Below the pieces are notes generated by a model, which saw only the letters and a program-made list of their open reading frames with translations, was not told where the DNA came from and did no database searches. From Rickettsia tillamookensis (GTDB lineage: Bacteria; Pseudomonadota; Alphaproteobacteria; Rickettsiales; Rickettsiaceae), in assembly GCF_016743795.2 (NCBI RefSeq), contig NZ_CP060138.2:930001-994000 (forward strand): a stretch of 64,000 bases of DNA. The letters are read 5' to 3'. Shown piece by piece: positions 54,367 through 64,000 of this stretch (the stretch's first letter is position 1; each line of letters starts with the position of its first letter). Position numbers and translations under genes: made by a program.

Positions 54367-56040
54367 TTAACTTCTAACAAATGATGATGGTTTTTGTGAA
54401 CTCCTATTACTTAGAATTTTTTGAGCATGCGTAGTCGTTTTAGCATCTCGTTCTCCTTTAGTTTTTAGAATTTTTGATTTATTACTATTAACACTAACAT
54501 CACTCCAATTACCACTATCGCTTTCACTGCCACTACTGCTACTACTATCACTCATCTTCATAGCAACTCTTCGTGCTAAAATTGATGCAACTCCATTAGG
54601 TTTGTTAACATCCTGAGCAGGCTTACTATGCGAATGTGCAACCGGTTTTCCTGTATTAGGATCAAATTCAACTTTTCTTAGTTTGTGTTCACCTCTTATA
54701 GACTGCAGCAATAAGTCTCTAGAATCTTGTGTCTTAACATCCGTTTTTTCAACTTTTCTTAGATTTTTTGGTCCTGCTATTTCTCTCATTAAATCAGAAG
54801 TATCTATAGAAGGACGTGGTTGATTTTCCGGTTTTTTAACCGTAGTAGTAACTCCTACAGGTTTAGATAATGTCTCAGTCTGAGCCGGAGCCATAGTAGG
54901 CATAGGCGGTGGTGGCGGCGGAATGTTATTTTTCGATAAAGGAGGTGGCGGCGGTGGTGATGGAATATTATTTTGCGATAAAGGAGGCGGCGGCGGTGGT
55001 GATGGAATATTATTTTGCGATAAAGGAGGCGGCGGCGGTGGTGATGGAATATTATTTTGCGATAAAGGAGGCGGCGGTGTTACACTATTTTCCAAAGGTT
55101 TAGCTAGGGACGAATTTGCTAATATTGGTTCTTTTTTTGAAGCCATGTGATTTGTAAGGTTACTTACTATCTTTTGTAACTCCTCATTGTCAGGCAACTT
55201 TGCAATTATATCATTAATATTTCTTTCCTTATTTTCAATTAATTCCTCAAATTTATGCTTCGTTTTATATAATTGTTCATCAATCTTTCTAATTGTTCTA
55301 GTATTACTTTCTTTGTTTTTTGCTAAAACCTGCTCACTATTATTTACAAAAACATTTTTAACATTTTGCCAAATATTATTTAATTTTTCAAAAAATGTAT
55401 AAGGTATTTCTTCCCTAATTTCAGCAACTCGTTTTTGTATTTCCTTAAGTTCTCTGATATTAGAATTCTCAGATATTAAATTTTGGATGTTTTGTTTTGT
55501 AGCATTTAAAGAATTATATTGTTTCTCTAGTTCTTCAGCCTTAATGAATTGTAAAGGATTTGTCATATTTAGAGCTGAAAATCTTTCAGGTTTACTCTTA
55601 TAACTAAAATATACTTCCGATAATCTTTCTCTTTGTTCTTTAGATAAATCTTTCTTTGTTAAATCCTTAAAATTTTTTTCGATTTCTTCTTGTAATTCTT
55701 GCTTTAAAGGTGCAGATTTTTCCGCTATATTATATATCTTATTATCAATATCTTTTAATATTTTGTTATTATACTTTATTGCTTCATTTGTTAACTGTTC
55801 TTCACTTTTTACAAAAATATACTTTACATTAGAAACTGTTTTTACAAATCTTTTAAACCAAGGCAGCGATCTATTATGTTCTTTTTCTAGTTCTTTAGTT
55901 TCATTTTGTATTTCGATTAAACCTTGCAACTTCTTATTTTGTTCGCATAATTCATTTACTTGGCTTAATATAGTATTTAAAGCATTATTTTCTTGTGCTA
56001 ATAATTTATTTATATCTATTTCTTTAGCCACGCCATACAC
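54367..56040 (-). CDS. rickA: Arp2/3-activating protein RickA
   Basis: The frame gives 557 residues from GTG 56040; a GTG three codons later (MAKEIDINKL...), with AGTAGG eight bases before it, may be the true start. A helical, Lys/Glu-rich N-terminal half (two similar ~150-residue segments, each with WFKRFVKTVSNVKYIF- or FFEKLNNIWQNVKNVF-like parts) precedes proline repeats (residues 322-379). Two WH2 motifs bind actin (TSDLMREIAGPKNLRKV; DLLLQSIRGEHKLRKV). A connector (SILARRVAMKM) and an acidic tail with Trp (SDSGNWSD) follow. RickA nucleates actin through host Arp2/3. The gene follows mraY. Confidence 0.93.
   Translation of the reverse strand: MYGVAKEIDINKLLAQENNALNTILSQVNELCEQNKKLQGLIEIQNETKELEKEHNRSLPWFKRFVKTVSNVKYIFVKSEEQLTNEAIKYNNKILKDIDNKIYNIAEKSAPLKQELQEEIEKNFKDLTKKDLSKEQRERLSEVYFSYKSKPERFSALNMTNPLQFIKAEELEKQYNSLNATKQNIQNLISENSNIRELKEIQKRVAEIREEIPYTFFEKLNNIWQNVKNVFVNNSEQVLAKNKESNTRTIRKIDEQLYKTKHKFEELIENKERNINDIIAKLPDNEELQKIVSNLTNHMASKKEPILANSSLAKPLENSVTPPPPLSQNNIPSPPPPPPLSQNNIPSPPPPPPLSQNNIPSPPPPPPLSKNNIPPPPPPMPTMAPAQTETLSKPVGVTTTVKKPENQPRPSIDTSDLMREIAGPKNLRKVEKTDVKTQDSRDLLLQSIRGEHKLRKVEFDPNTGKPVAHSHSKPAQDVNKPNGVASILARRVAMKMSDSSSSSGSESDSGNWSDVSVNSNKSKILKTKGERDAKTTTHAQKILSNRSSQKPSSFVRS
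54935..55078. repeat. 42-bp tandem repeat coding the RickA proline tract
   Basis: Units start at 54935, 54977, 55019 and 55061 (GATAAAGGAGGCGGCGGCGG on the plus strand). Each encodes 14 residues, such as LSQNNIPSPPPPPP. Three units are complete and two are near-identical. The last differs (SKNNIPPPPPPM side). Confidence 0.9.
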
Positions 56041-56145
56041 CTACTATAAATTAATGTCGGCATTATAGTAAATTTCTCGTACAAAAGCAAAGGGAAAGTT
56101 AATTTATGTTAATATATTCTCAATAAATGAAAAGTAAATAGACGA

Positions 56146-56258
56146 AGTTCAACTTGGAAAAGAGCAAAGAGTTTGTAAACCGAGGAGCGGCAGCAGTTAA
56201 TAAACGTTCAACATCCGAGGACTTACAAAGATATTGTCACCAATTTTGGGTGTTCAAC
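56146..56258 (+). repeat. Family A element, divergent copy near mraY
   Basis: GTTCAACTTGGAAAAGAGC at the left mirrors CCAATTTTGGGTGTTCAAC at the right. The interior shares CGAGGAGCGGCAGCAGTTA with the copy at 3596 but has CGTTCAACATCCGAGGACTT in place of ATACGTGAGCAC. Confidence 0.75.
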
Positions 56259-56268
56259 GTTTATATCA

Positions 56269-57354
56269 TTAACGTAATTTTAAGGATGATAAGCCTATAA
56301 GAGCAAATATAACTGAAATAATCCAAAATCTTATTACGACTTTTGATTCTGCCCAACCGTGTTTTTCAAAATGATGATGGAGCGGTGCCATTTTAAATAT
56401 TCTTTTTCCTTTAGTAGCTTTGAAATAATATACCTGTAAAATTACGGATGCAGTTTCAATAACAAACAAGCCGCCGACTATAGCTAGAACTATTTCATGC
56501 TTAGTAATGACACTAATAATACCAAGTACACCGCCAAGACTTAGACTACCGGTATCGCCCATAAAAACTTCTGCCGGTTGTGCATTAAACCACAAAAATC
56601 CAAGACAGCTACCGACGAGTCCCGCACATAACACCGTTAACTCTCCGGTATTCGGTATATAGGTTAGCTGCAAGTAGTTCGAGTAAATTAGATTTCCTAC
56701 TAAATAACTTATTAAAGCAAAAGAACCTGCAGTAAGAGCAATAGGAACGGTAGCAAGCCCGTCAAGCCCGTCCGTTAGATTCACGGCATTAGAAGAGCCG
56801 ACTATAACAAATATAGCAAAAACTATATAAAAATAACCAAGATTCAAACTTAAATTTTTAAAAAACGGTACGTTAAGTAAATGACTTGGATTTTTATCTA
56901 GATATTCTAGTAAAATACATATGATTAAGCTAATAATTCCTTGCAGCAAAAGCTTACTTTTTCCCCTTACCCCGTAATGGTTATTTTTAGTTACCTTAGT
57001 ATAATCATCCATAAATCCTATAATACCGAAGCTAATAAAACCAAATAACGTAATCCAAATATATTTATTAGTTAAATCAGCAAGTAATAAAGTAGAAAGA
57101 CAACTAGACAAAATAATCATAATGCCTCCCATTGTCGGAGTACCTGCTTTTGTTTGATGCGATTCAGGTCCGTCTGAGCGTATAGGCTGACCGTTTTTTT
57201 GAAGAGATCGAAGAAATTTTATTAATATAGGACCGGTGATAAAACTAAGGCTTAGAGTTATAATAATAGCAAGACCACTACGGAAAGTAATATAGTGAAA
57301 TAAATTAGCTATATGTGAATTATGAATATGAGGAAGTAAAAGATTGTATAACAT
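56269..57354 (-). CDS. mraY: Phospho-N-acetylmuramoyl-pentapeptide transferase MraY
   Basis: This 361-residue, 10-helix enzyme attaches phospho-MurNAc-pentapeptide to undecaprenyl phosphate, making lipid I. The signature motifs are [30 protein letters not shown] [20 protein letters not shown] with the catalytic Asp pair, [11 protein letters not shown] and [20 protein letters not shown]. Full length. Gene order on the minus strand is murE-murF-mraY, then rickA downstream; repeats lie between each pair. Confidence 0.97.
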   Translation of the reverse strand: MLYNLLLPHIHNSHIANLFHYITFRSGLAIIITLSLSFITGPILIKFLRSLQKNGQPIRSDGPESHQTKAGTPTMGGIMIILSSCLSTLLLADLTNKYIWITLFGFISFGIIGFMDDYTKVTKNNHYGVRGKSKLLLQGIISLIICILLEYLDKNPSHLLNVPFFKNLSLNLGYFYIVFAIFVIVGSSNAVNLTDGLDGLATVPIALTAGSFALISYLVGNLIYSNYLQLTYIPNTGELTVLCAGLVGSCLGFLWFNAQPAEVFMGDTGSLSLGGVLGIISVITKHEIVLAIVGGLFVIETASVILQVYYFKATKGKRIFKMAPLHHHFEKHGWAESKVVIRFWIISVIFALIGLSSLKLR

Positions 57355-57413
57355 TTGTAGATTTAAATTAAAAAGTGTGTTTTGATGTTGTTTATTGTTG
57401 CCTGGATATCAAA

Positions 57414-57645
57414 TCGTCATTGCGAACAGGTATTGTTACGTGGACACCGAGCCGTCATTGCGAGGGGAGACATTGTTGCGTGGACCGGTAAAACCCACTG
57501 TGTCACCCCGTGGCTTGTCCACGGGGTCCAGAAAAACAATAAAAAATACTAATAATTTTAGTATTTTTAACTGGATCCCGTGGTCAAGCCACGGGATGAC
57601 AGAGGTAAAATCGATCCACGCAGCCTACGGCTGCTCGCAATGACG
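57414..57645. repeat. Family E ends enclosing a family B element
   Basis: CGTCATTGCGAACAGG and CGTCATTGCGAGGGGAG at the left and CTCGCAATGACG at the right (57634-57645) flank a complete B element (57502-57600). The same inner composite (GGTAAAACCCACTGTGTCAC ... GATGACAGAGGTAAAATCG) is present at 1.1-1.24 kb. Confidence 0.82.
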
Positions 57646-57684
57646 ATTGAGGAATCTTACAACATTAAAAATATCCTAGTGTAT

Positions 57685-59034
57685 TTATTTATAATAATCA
57701 ACAATCTTATCAAGTTTTATACCTCTTGAACCTTTTATTAAGATAAGCTCATTACCTTCAAATAAATCCGTAATATGTGTAATTAATTCATCAACATTTT
57801 TAAAGTATTTTTTAGCTATTTTGGGAGGTAGTAAATCATAAATATATTTAGCATTTACTCCTACTAAATAGACCTTAGAACAAGCCGCATCTAATATATA
57901 CTGCACTAGTTCCTCATGTAATCGTTTAGAATTTTCCCCTAGCTCTAGCATATCGCCTATTATAGCGGTTTTATTCTTGGCAGGTACTTGTTTTAAATAT
58001 TCTAATGCAGCTTTCATTGACTGGGGACTTGCGTTATAGTAATCACAAATTACACGAGAATTTTGTATATCGATAATTTTCCCTCTTCCTTCGGTTGGAG
58101 AAATATTTGCTAAGTGATTTGCAGCTATCTCTATATCTTGACCTAATATATCAACAATTAAAAGTACACCGGTATAATTTTCGGCAAAATGCCTAGGAAT
58201 GAACGGTATAGTTACACTTAAGGACTTATTATTTATCTTGTACTTTAAGTGGACTTGCTCTCCTAGGTTCTCATATAAAACTAATTGTGCAGGTGTATTA
58301 TGTGATGTGCCGAAGTTATATACCCTATTAATAGAGAGATTTTTTAATATCGATACTATTTTATTATAGAAATTAGTATCGGCATTAATAACGGCAATAT
58401 CATTTTTGCTAAAATTTTCAAAAATCTCACATTTAGCTTCAGCTATATCTTTAAGTGAGCAAAAAAATTCTAAATGAGCTTCCGAAATATTAGTAATCAT
58501 GGCAATATTCGGCTTTAATATTTGAACCAGCTCCCTTATCTCGCCTTTATGGTTCATGCCAAGCTCAAAAATAGCATATTCCGTATCATCAGCCATTGAG
58601 GCAAGATTAATGAGCATACCAAGCTTGTTATTAAAATTACCCCTACTAGCAAATACTAAAGAATTATGTTGTAATAATATTTTCAATGCTTCTTTAGTAG
58701 AAGTTTTACCGACGCTACCTGTTATAGCTATGAATTTAGCTTTTGAATTCTCTCGTTTATACAAAGCCATTTTTTGTAGAGCTTCAGAACAATCATCAAC
58801 TAGGATAATTTTATCTTTATCATTTATCTCTACTTGCTTACTAACAATTACGGCTGCCGCCCCTTTATCTATAGCATCTAGAGCATAATCATGACCGTCT
58901 CTATTACCTTGAAGTGCTATGAATAAATCACCTTTTTTAACATCTTTGGAGTTGAATTGCACTTCATTACAATTGATGGAATTATTTATTGTTATACTAA
59001 GAGCAGCACTTAAAGTTTCAGAGTTCCAAATCAT
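57685..59034 (-). CDS. murF: UDP-MurNAc-tripeptide:D-Ala-D-Ala ligase MurF
   Basis: This 449-residue Mur ligase adds D-Ala-D-Ala to UDP-MurNAc-tripeptide. The N-terminal uridine-binding domain holds DSRxV-like [20 protein letters not shown] and [20 protein letters not shown]. The ATP loop is [20 protein letters not shown], with [10 protein letters not shown] and [11 protein letters not shown] following. The C-terminal domain holds [15 protein letters not shown] and [19 protein letters not shown], both MurF marks. Intact. Downstream of murE with a gap holding an E repeat. Confidence 0.95.
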   Translation of the reverse strand: MIWNSETLSAALSITINNSINCNEVQFNSKDVKKGDLFIALQGNRDGHDYALDAIDKGAAAVIVSKQVEINDKDKIILVDDCSEALQKMALYKRENSKAKFIAITGSVGKTSTKEALKILLQHNSLVFASRGNFNNKLGMLINLASMADDTEYAIFELGMNHKGEIRELVQILKPNIAMITNISEAHLEFFCSLKDIAEAKCEIFENFSKNDIAVINADTNFYNKIVSILKNLSINRVYNFGTSHNTPAQLVLYENLGEQVHLKYKINNKSLSVTIPFIPRHFAENYTGVLLIVDILGQDIEIAANHLANISPTEGRGKIIDIQNSRVICDYYNASPQSMKAALEYLKQVPAKNKTAIIGDMLELGENSKRLHEELVQYILDAACSKVYLVGVNAKYIYDLLPPKIAKKYFKNVDELITHITDLFEGNELILIKGSRGIKLDKIVDYYK

Positions 59035-59091
59035 ATTATAGTGTTTTGTATTGTTATGTTTATGTCATTCTTGCAAAATCAGAGCTTTAAC

Positions 59092-59182
59092 CGTCATTGC
59101 GAGCGACTAAAAGGAGCGTGGCAATCTCAGGATTTTGGCATGAGATTGCCGCGTCAAGGCTTCGCCTTTCCTCGCAATGACG
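59092..59182. repeat. Family E element overlapping the end of murE
   Basis: CGTCATTGCGAGCGACTAAA (59092 on) pairs with CCTTTCCTCGCAATGACG (to 59182), inner arms GTGGCAATCTCAGG / CATGAGATTGCCGCG. The right arm lies inside murE and codes its last residues and stop. Confidence 0.8.
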
Positions 59183-60599
59183 TTAGTTTCCTCACAATCT
59201 CAGCATCATCAAAAGGTAATTTCTTATCGCCTATAATTTGGTAATTTTCATGACCTTTACCGGCAATTAATAAGATATCGTCTTGTTTTAAATTATTTAT
59301 ACCATATTTAATAGCCTCTTCCCTGCCAGCTATTTCAATATAATTTGTTTTACTTATACCGCTTATGATTTCAGCTCTGATAAGCTTTGGATCTTCATTG
59401 CGTGGGTTATCATCTGTAATTATAACATAATCGGCGAGTTTTGCGGCTATGCTCCCCATAAGACTTCTCTTTGCTTTATCACGATTACCACCGCAGCCAA
59501 AAACTACGCTTAACTTACTATCACGTAATTTAATATTTTTCAGCTCTGTTAAAGCTTTTTCAAGAGCATCCGGAGTATGGGAATAATCAACAAAAATATT
59601 AGCGTTACCTATTCGCTCCATTCTACCTTTTACCGATTTAACTTGTGTTAGAATTTCGATGATTTTATTAAAATCAAATCCTGTATAATGAATACTAAGA
59701 GCGGCAATTAATAAATTACTAGCCTGAAAACTACCAATTATCGGTGTATTAAAATTATATTTTCTATTATTAAATATAAAGTCAATATTTTGTCCTTTTA
59801 AAGAACCATTAATTTTAGTTATTTCTAAATCACCTTTTTTTCCGACAGTTATAAATTTAATATTATGGTTATGTAGATAATCTTTAATAAATTCTATTTC
59901 TTCTATATCGGAATTTAATATTGCAAGACCGCCATGTAATAAATGGTCAGTAAATAATTTCAGCTTAGCTAATAAATAATTTTCTTTTGTATGGTGATAA
60001 TCTAGATGATCCTGACTAAAGCTAGTAAAACATGCGATATTTACTTTTATTTCCCCAAGTCTTGCTTGATCAAGGCCATGGCTAGAAGCTTCAAAAGCTA
60101 AATATTCTATATTGTTTTCAGCTAAATTATGAGCGATTCTTCTAAAGCTTAAATAATCGAGTGTAGTCAACTCCGGCACATCATTTACAAGATAATCGCA
60201 GCCAAAAATCTCTACACCTATCGTACCTATAGATGCTGCTTTTTTCCTAAGTAATGAATATGTCTGAGCTATATAGGACACTACCGAGCTTTTACCGTTA
60301 GTACCGGTTACAGCTATTAGATTCTTTAGTTTTTTAGGATAGAAGATTTCTATAGCTTCATATAAAGCTGCTTGTACATCTTCTACGTAAATTACTTTAT
60401 CATCTATAATAGTATTTTTTTTATTGTCTGTAATTACTAATGCTGCCGCCTGATTTAAAGCATCCTTAATAAAATCATTTCCATCGACATTTTGTCCTTT
60501 AATCGCAAAAAAGACATCATTCTCCTTAACGGTTTTAGAATTAATCGACAAACCTTTTATGTTATGTTTTTGGAATAATTGTTTTAGGTTATGGGGCAT
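59154..60599 (-). CDS. murE: UDP-MurNAc-dipeptide:meso-diaminopimelate ligase MurE
   Basis: I choose the ATG at 60599 ([20 protein letters not shown]); seven more codons upstream come from a repeat half-site. The 481-residue protein adds meso-diaminopimelate to UDP-MurNAc-L-Ala-D-Glu. It has DSR-like [23 protein letters not shown] loop [35 protein letters not shown] and [20 protein letters not shown]. The [12 protein letters not shown] motif selects diaminopimelate (DNPR). The final [10 protein letters not shown] and stop are encoded by a family E repeat, so the original C-terminus was replaced. Confidence 0.95.
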   Translation of the reverse strand: MPHNLKQLFQKHNIKGLSINSKTVKENDVFFAIKGQNVDGNDFIKDALNQAAALVITDNKKNTIIDDKVIYVEDVQAALYEAIEIFYPKKLKNLIAVTGTNGKSSVVSYIAQTYSLLRKKAASIGTIGVEIFGCDYLVNDVPELTTLDYLSFRRIAHNLAENNIEYLAFEASSHGLDQARLGEIKVNIACFTSFSQDHLDYHHTKENYLLAKLKLFTDHLLHGGLAILNSDIEEIEFIKDYLHNHNIKFITVGKKGDLEITKINGSLKGQNIDFIFNNRKYNFNTPIIGSFQASNLLIAALSIHYTGFDFNKIIEILTQVKSVKGRMERIGNANIFVDYSHTPDALEKALTELKNIKLRDSKLSVVFGCGGNRDKAKRSLMGSIAAKLADYVIITDDNPRNEDPKLIRAEIISGISKTNYIEIAGREEAIKYGINNLKQDDILLIAGKGHENYQIIGDKKLPFDDAEIVRKLTSLRGKAKP

Positions 60600-60617
60600 A
60601 AATAATATTACATATGT

Positions 60618-60752
60618 CATCCCGTGGCTTGACTACGGGATCCATAAAAAAAAGTGTTATCGTCATTGCGAGCAGACATAGGCTGCGTGGCAATCTCATC
60701 CAATATCCTGAGATTGCTTCGTCAAAATTTATAATTTTTCCTTGCAATGACG
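60618..60752. repeat. Half of a family B element next to a family E element
   Basis: GTCATCCCGTGGCTTGACTA with CGGGATCC (60616-60643) is the left half of B. An E palindrome follows from CGTCATTGCGAGCAGACATA (60661) to CTTGCAATGACGG (60752), with inner GGCAATCTCATCC / CCTGAGATTGCTTCG. Confidence 0.75.
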
Positions 60753-60766
60753 GAGTAGAAATGACA

Positions 60767-63700
60767 TCAAACTTCTGCTAATTTCCAAAGTAACTGATTT
60801 GCTTCAACAATTATATTTTTATCTACCAATTTCTTGATATATACTAGCTTATTATCCGGTTTGATTTTTGCCTGATTAGAGTAAGTACTAACGAATTTCA
60901 AAATTTTATCGGTCATATCGGCATTTTTATAAAATTTAATCACAAATCCGTTATCTCCTGAATCTAAATTCTCAATATTTAACTTAAAGCATAATAGTTT
61001 TATTTTTACAATATCAAGTAAATTATTAAATTCAATCGGTAGTGAGCCAAATCTATCAATCATCTCATCTTTAAATTTCTCTACTTCTATCTCATTGCTT
61101 AAATTACCTATTCTTCTATATAGCCCAAGTTTAAGAGCTGAATCAGACACATAATTATCGGGAATAAAGACGGATAATCCTAAATTAATAGTCGGAATAA
61201 AGAGCTGCTCCGAGACAATCGGTTCATCTTTAAAAATAGCTATTTGTTCTTCCAGCATTTCTTGATAGAGTTCCGTACCTACTTCCTTAATTTGTCCTGA
61301 TTGTTCTTCACCTATCAAATTACCAAAGCCCCGTAAATCCATATCATGACTTGCAATAGTAAAACCTGAACCTAAAGCACAACTATTTTGTATTATCTCT
61401 AAACGTCTTAACGAGTGCGATGTCATCTTTTTATGACTTGCTACCGTTAGATAGGCATAGCCTCGCACTTTACCTCGACCTATCCGACCACGCAATTGAT
61501 ATAGCTGGCTAAGCCCCAGCATATCGGCCTTATGTATGACCATGGTATTTGCTTCGGCTATATCAATTCCCGATTCTATAATAGTAGTTGAGACTAGTAT
61601 ATCGAATTTGCCGGCATAAAATTCACTCATAACCTCATCAATTTTACTCGGGGTCATTTTTCCGTGAGCTATTTTATAGCTTAATTCCGGCACGATTTGT
61701 TTTAATTGTTTTTCGATATCCTCTATATCTTTAATTCTTGGAACTACATAAAAGCTTCTTCCACCCCTAAAATGTTCGCGTAATAATGCATCTCTAATAA
61801 TAACAGGATCAAACGGCATAACCACCGTCCGAACTTCCAGCCTGTTTAGAGGCGGCGTTGCAATAATGCTAAGTTCTTTTAAACCGGTCATTGACATTTG
61901 CAACGTTCTAGGAATCGGTGTTGCCGACATTGCAAGTACATGAGAAGAAGATTTTAGTGATTTAAGAAATTCTTTTTGACCGACACCGAAATGTTGTTCT
62001 TCATCGATTATTAACAATTTCAAATTAAAGAATTTTGTATTTTTGTGTAATAAAGAATGAGTGCCTATTATTATATTTATTTTACCGTTTTCAAGCTCTG
62101 ATCTTATAATTTTTGCTTCTTTAGAACTAATAACGCTAGATAATTGCTTAATATTTAAACCAAATCCCTTAAACCTTTCTATGAACCTTGAAAAATGTTG
62201 ACTACATAAAATAGTTGTCGGTACAACTACGGCTACTTGAGGTAAATGTTCATTTAGAGATTTTGCTACCATAAAGACGGCACGCATTGCTACCTCTGTT
62301 TTACCAAACCCGACATCACCGCATATTAACCTATCCATTAACATACCGTTTCTCAAGTCTTCTTTAATATCGTTTATAGCGGTTAACTGGTCTTCCGTTT
62401 CGCTGAAAGGAAAATTAGCACAAAATTTATCATATTCTTCAAGATCAAATTCAACGGAAGCACTGCTATTAAGTTTCCTTTTAGCTGCTATTTGTATTAA
62501 ATGCAGTGCTATCTCTTTTATACGGTTTTTAAGTTTCGCCTTACTTCTTTGCCATGAGACGCTGCCAAGCTTATCAAGCTCTGCATTATCATTGCCGTAT
62601 TTTTTTATTACCTCTATATTTTCAACGGGTATATATAATTTATCATTACCGGCATATAAAATCTTTAAAAAATCATGTAGTTTGCCTTTGATTTCTAAAG
62701 CTTCTAGCTTTAAAAACTGCCCTATTCCATGATCTTTGTGTACTACAAACTCACCTTCAGCTAAATTATCAAGCTCCAGCAAGATATTTTTAAGCTTTTT
62801 GTTAGTGTTTGTAGAGCTAGATTTTTCTTCTAATAATTCGCTAGCGGTAATAAATAAATATTCTTTAGTATAAAAGTTTTGATTTAAAGGAATTATCCCG
62901 ACATTTATTACTGAAGCCTTAGCCTCATCTAATTTATTTATCTCATAATATTTATATTCATAATTTTGGGTGATGCTTTTAATTCTCTCAAGACCGCTTA
63001 AAGAAGCTGCACCTATTACGATTTTTTTAGAAGAATGAGCTTTAATAATCTCAAATAATTTATCGAAAACCGTTTTCTTTTCTATAAAGCTTGTAGCAGC
63101 TATATTTTCAATTAGAGTTGCTTGCTCAGAATTTTCATAACTAATCAATATATTATTTTTTTGTTCTAGTAATTCCGTTATTTCAGAAGCGGTAAAATAT
63201 AAGCTAGTCGGTGAAAGGGTGGGATAGAAACTATTAAATTTAAGTTTATTCTCCTCTAACCTTGCTGAATAAAAATCATTATAACTATGCTCAAACTCTA
63301 AAATGGCTTGTTTTGATAAATTATCGAATATAAAAATAGGATCGTTTAGGTAATCTACTAAGTTAGAGCAGGAATTATAAAATAATGGAAGTAATTGTTC
63401 ATATCCTGCGAATTTTCTTCCCGATATCACCGCCTCATATAAAGGATTATCGGTATGATTAACTCCAAAATTTCGTAAGTAATTATTCTTAAAATTACCG
63501 ATTGTTTCAGAGTTTAAAACTATCTCATTTGCAGGACTAATAACGAGTTCGCTGCAAGATTTAGTTGAAATTTGTGTATCAATATCAAATTCTTTTATTG
63601 ATTCAATATAATCCCAGCTAAAATTAATTCTATAAGCTTTAGGACCAGGCAATATTATATCAATGATTTCGCCTCTAACCGCAAATTCCCCGACATCGAT

Positions 63701-64000
63701 GCTACTCGCATTTCTTGTAAAACTATTTTCTACTAGAAACATAGCAAGCTCATCCGTAGTAAATTTCATTTTAGGGGATAATTTCAAAAAATATTTAGAA
63801 AAAAAATCTTTCGGCGGTAATTTGTTTAATAAGTTCGCTGCATGAGTTATGAGTAATTTGCCGTTACTATTATCTGTTGTTAGCTTGGTTAATGTTTCTG
63901 CACGTCTAGATAAGATATTTGCATTTGGTGACGTATGGTCGTAAGGGATAGTATCATAGCTTGGAAAGTAATAAATATTTTCATTAGAAGAAAAAAATAA
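60767..64000 (-). CDS. mfd: Transcription-repair coupling factor Mfd, 5' end beyond the window
   Basis: The frame stays open to the edge (1077 residues seen). Starting at the edge it reads [20 protein letters not shown], an Mfd N-terminal (UvrB-homology) motif, so the ATG lies outside. The RNA-polymerase-interacting domain contains [20 protein letters not shown]. The RecG-like motor contains [60 protein letters not shown] and [19 protein letters not shown]. Mfd removes stalled RNA polymerase and recruits UvrA. The C-terminal TRCF domain ([14 protein letters not shown]) is present. Confidence 0.96.
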   Translation of the reverse strand, partial: LFFSSNENIYYFPSYDTIPYDHTSPNANILSRRAETLTKLTTDNSNGKLLITHAANLLNKLPPKDFFSKYFLKLSPKMKFTTDELAMFLVENSFTRNASSIDVGEFAVRGEIIDIILPGPKAYRINFSWDYIESIKEFDIDTQISTKSCSELVISPANEIVLNSETIGNFKNNYLRNFGVNHTDNPLYEAVISGRKFAGYEQLLPLFYNSCSNLVDYLNDPIFIFDNLSKQAILEFEHSYNDFYSARLEENKLKFNSFYPTLSPTSLYFTASEITELLEQKNNILISYENSEQATLIENIAATSFIEKKTVFDKLFEIIKAHSSKKIVIGAASLSGLERIKSITQNYEYKYYEINKLDEAKASVINVGIIPLNQNFYTKEYLFITASELLEEKSSSTNTNKKLKNILLELDNLAEGEFVVHKDHGIGQFLKLEALEIKGKLHDFLKILYAGNDKLYIPVENIEVIKKYGNDNAELDKLGSVSWQRSKAKLKNRIKEIALHLIQIAAKRKLNSSASVEFDLEEYDKFCANFPFSETEDQLTAINDIKEDLRNGMLMDRLICGDVGFGKTEVAMRAVFMVAKSLNEHLPQVAVVVPTTILCSQHFSRFIERFKGFGLNIKQLSSVISSKEAKIIRSELENGKINIIIGTHSLLHKNTKFFNLKLLIIDEEQHFGVGQKEFLKSLKSSSHVLAMSATPIPRTLQMSMTGLKELSIIATPPLNRLEVRTVVMPFDPVIIRDALLREHFRGGRSFYVVPRIKDIEDIEKQLKQIVPELSYKIAHGKMTPSKIDEVMSEFYAGKFDILVSTTIIESGIDIAEANTMVIHKADMLGLSQLYQLRGRIGRGKVRGYAYLTVASHKKMTSHSLRRLEIIQNSCALGSGFTIASHDMDLRGFGNLIGEEQSGQIKEVGTELYQEMLEEQIAIFKDEPIVSEQLFIPTINLGLSVFIPDNYVSDSALKLGLYRRIGNLSNEIEVEKFKDEMIDRFGSLPIEFNNLLDIVKIKLLCFKLNIENLDSGDNGFVIKFYKNADMTDKILKFVSTYSNQAKIKPDNKLVYIKKLVDKNIIVEANQLLWKLAEV

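Noticed and set aside
54935..55078. Possible CRISPR array
   Set aside because: The repeats are directly joined with no unique spacers, lie inside a coding frame and keep it open. They code the proline tract of RickA.
54909..55150. Two plus-strand frames rich in Gly or repeated EYYFAIKEAAAVV units
   Set aside because: They are antisense readings of the 42-bp proline repeats of rickA.

Overview
The window is AT-rich (about one third G+C) and is almost certainly from a Rickettsia (Alphaproteobacteria, obligate intracellular). The evidence is an Arp2/3-activating RickA-type protein (proline-rich tract, two WH2 motifs, acidic tail), abundant small palindromic repeats that in places sit inside reading frames (UvrC, RecG), ankyrin proteins, a decayed Sca-type autotransporter, many toxin-antitoxin remnants and a scattered dcw cluster. 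RickA points to a spotted-fever, transitional or ancestral lineage rather than the typhus group. I do not assign a species.

Layout. 1-5.5 kb: cell-wall genes on the minus strand, the 5' part of mrdA (cut by the window edge) with mreD, then mraZ-rsmH-ftsL-like-ftsI, interrupted by ~100-bp palindromic repeats. 5.9-11.5 kb: accessory block with an ankyrin protein, an unknown membrane protein, a sodium:solute symporter, a Fic protein with a promoter-embedded inverted repeat, and an intact YefM/YoeB-type pair. 11.5-16.6 kb: DNA repair (uvrC; overlapping ada-alkD; a second O6-alkylguanine methyltransferase) plus a copper chaperone. 16.7-19.4 kb: degraded DNA, with a three-piece autotransporter and a serine-recombinase remnant that ends inside tRNA-Ala. 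19.4-21.7 kb: a minus-strand run of nucleotidyltransferase-HEPN, ribbon-helix-helix and ankyrin genes. 22-31 kb: core genes secA, a PpiC foldase, acpS, rpoZ, murA and gyrB. 31-39.3 kb: a HAD hydrolase, tRNA-Leu, an ankyrin/glutamine-amidotransferase fusion broken by a frameshift, mgtE, an HD-domain SpoT-like fragment, an MFS transporter, tRNA-Gly and a relBE pair whose toxin is interrupted by a palindromic element. 39.5-46 kb: yajC-secD, sco1-ccmD-ccmE, ppa, murJ and a TraX-like gene. 46-50.5 kb: a frameshifted CADD/heme-oxygenase-fold gene, a HigBA-type pair with a stop codon in the toxin, an ankyrin-like gene and recG. 50.8-64 kb: a secreted protein with HEIGGH, scoA-scoB, a flavodoxin-like gene, rickA, mraY-murF-murE and mfd (cut by the window edge).

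The genes fall into three functional sets. Peptidoglycan synthesis and division: murA, murE, murF, mraY, murJ, ftsI, ftsL, mreD, mrdA. Protein export: SecA, SecD, YajC and the PpiC foldase. Cytochrome maturation and CuA assembly: CcmD, CcmE, Sco1 and PCuAC. Around them lie host-interaction candidates (RickA, ankyrin proteins, autotransporter) and five toxin-antitoxin-like modules in different states of decay.

Non-coding DNA is dominated by at least five families of palindromic repeats, often nested inside one another. I name them by letter. A: about 100-115 bp with inverted AACTTCAAAAA-type ends. B: about 100-125 bp with ends resembling GTCATCCCGTGG. C: ends TTGTTGCATGGCTC/GAGCCATGCAACAA. D: TCATTCCCGC... 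E: CGTCATTGCGAG...CTCGCAATGACG. All function calls come from reading the sequence and from family knowledge; no database search was run.
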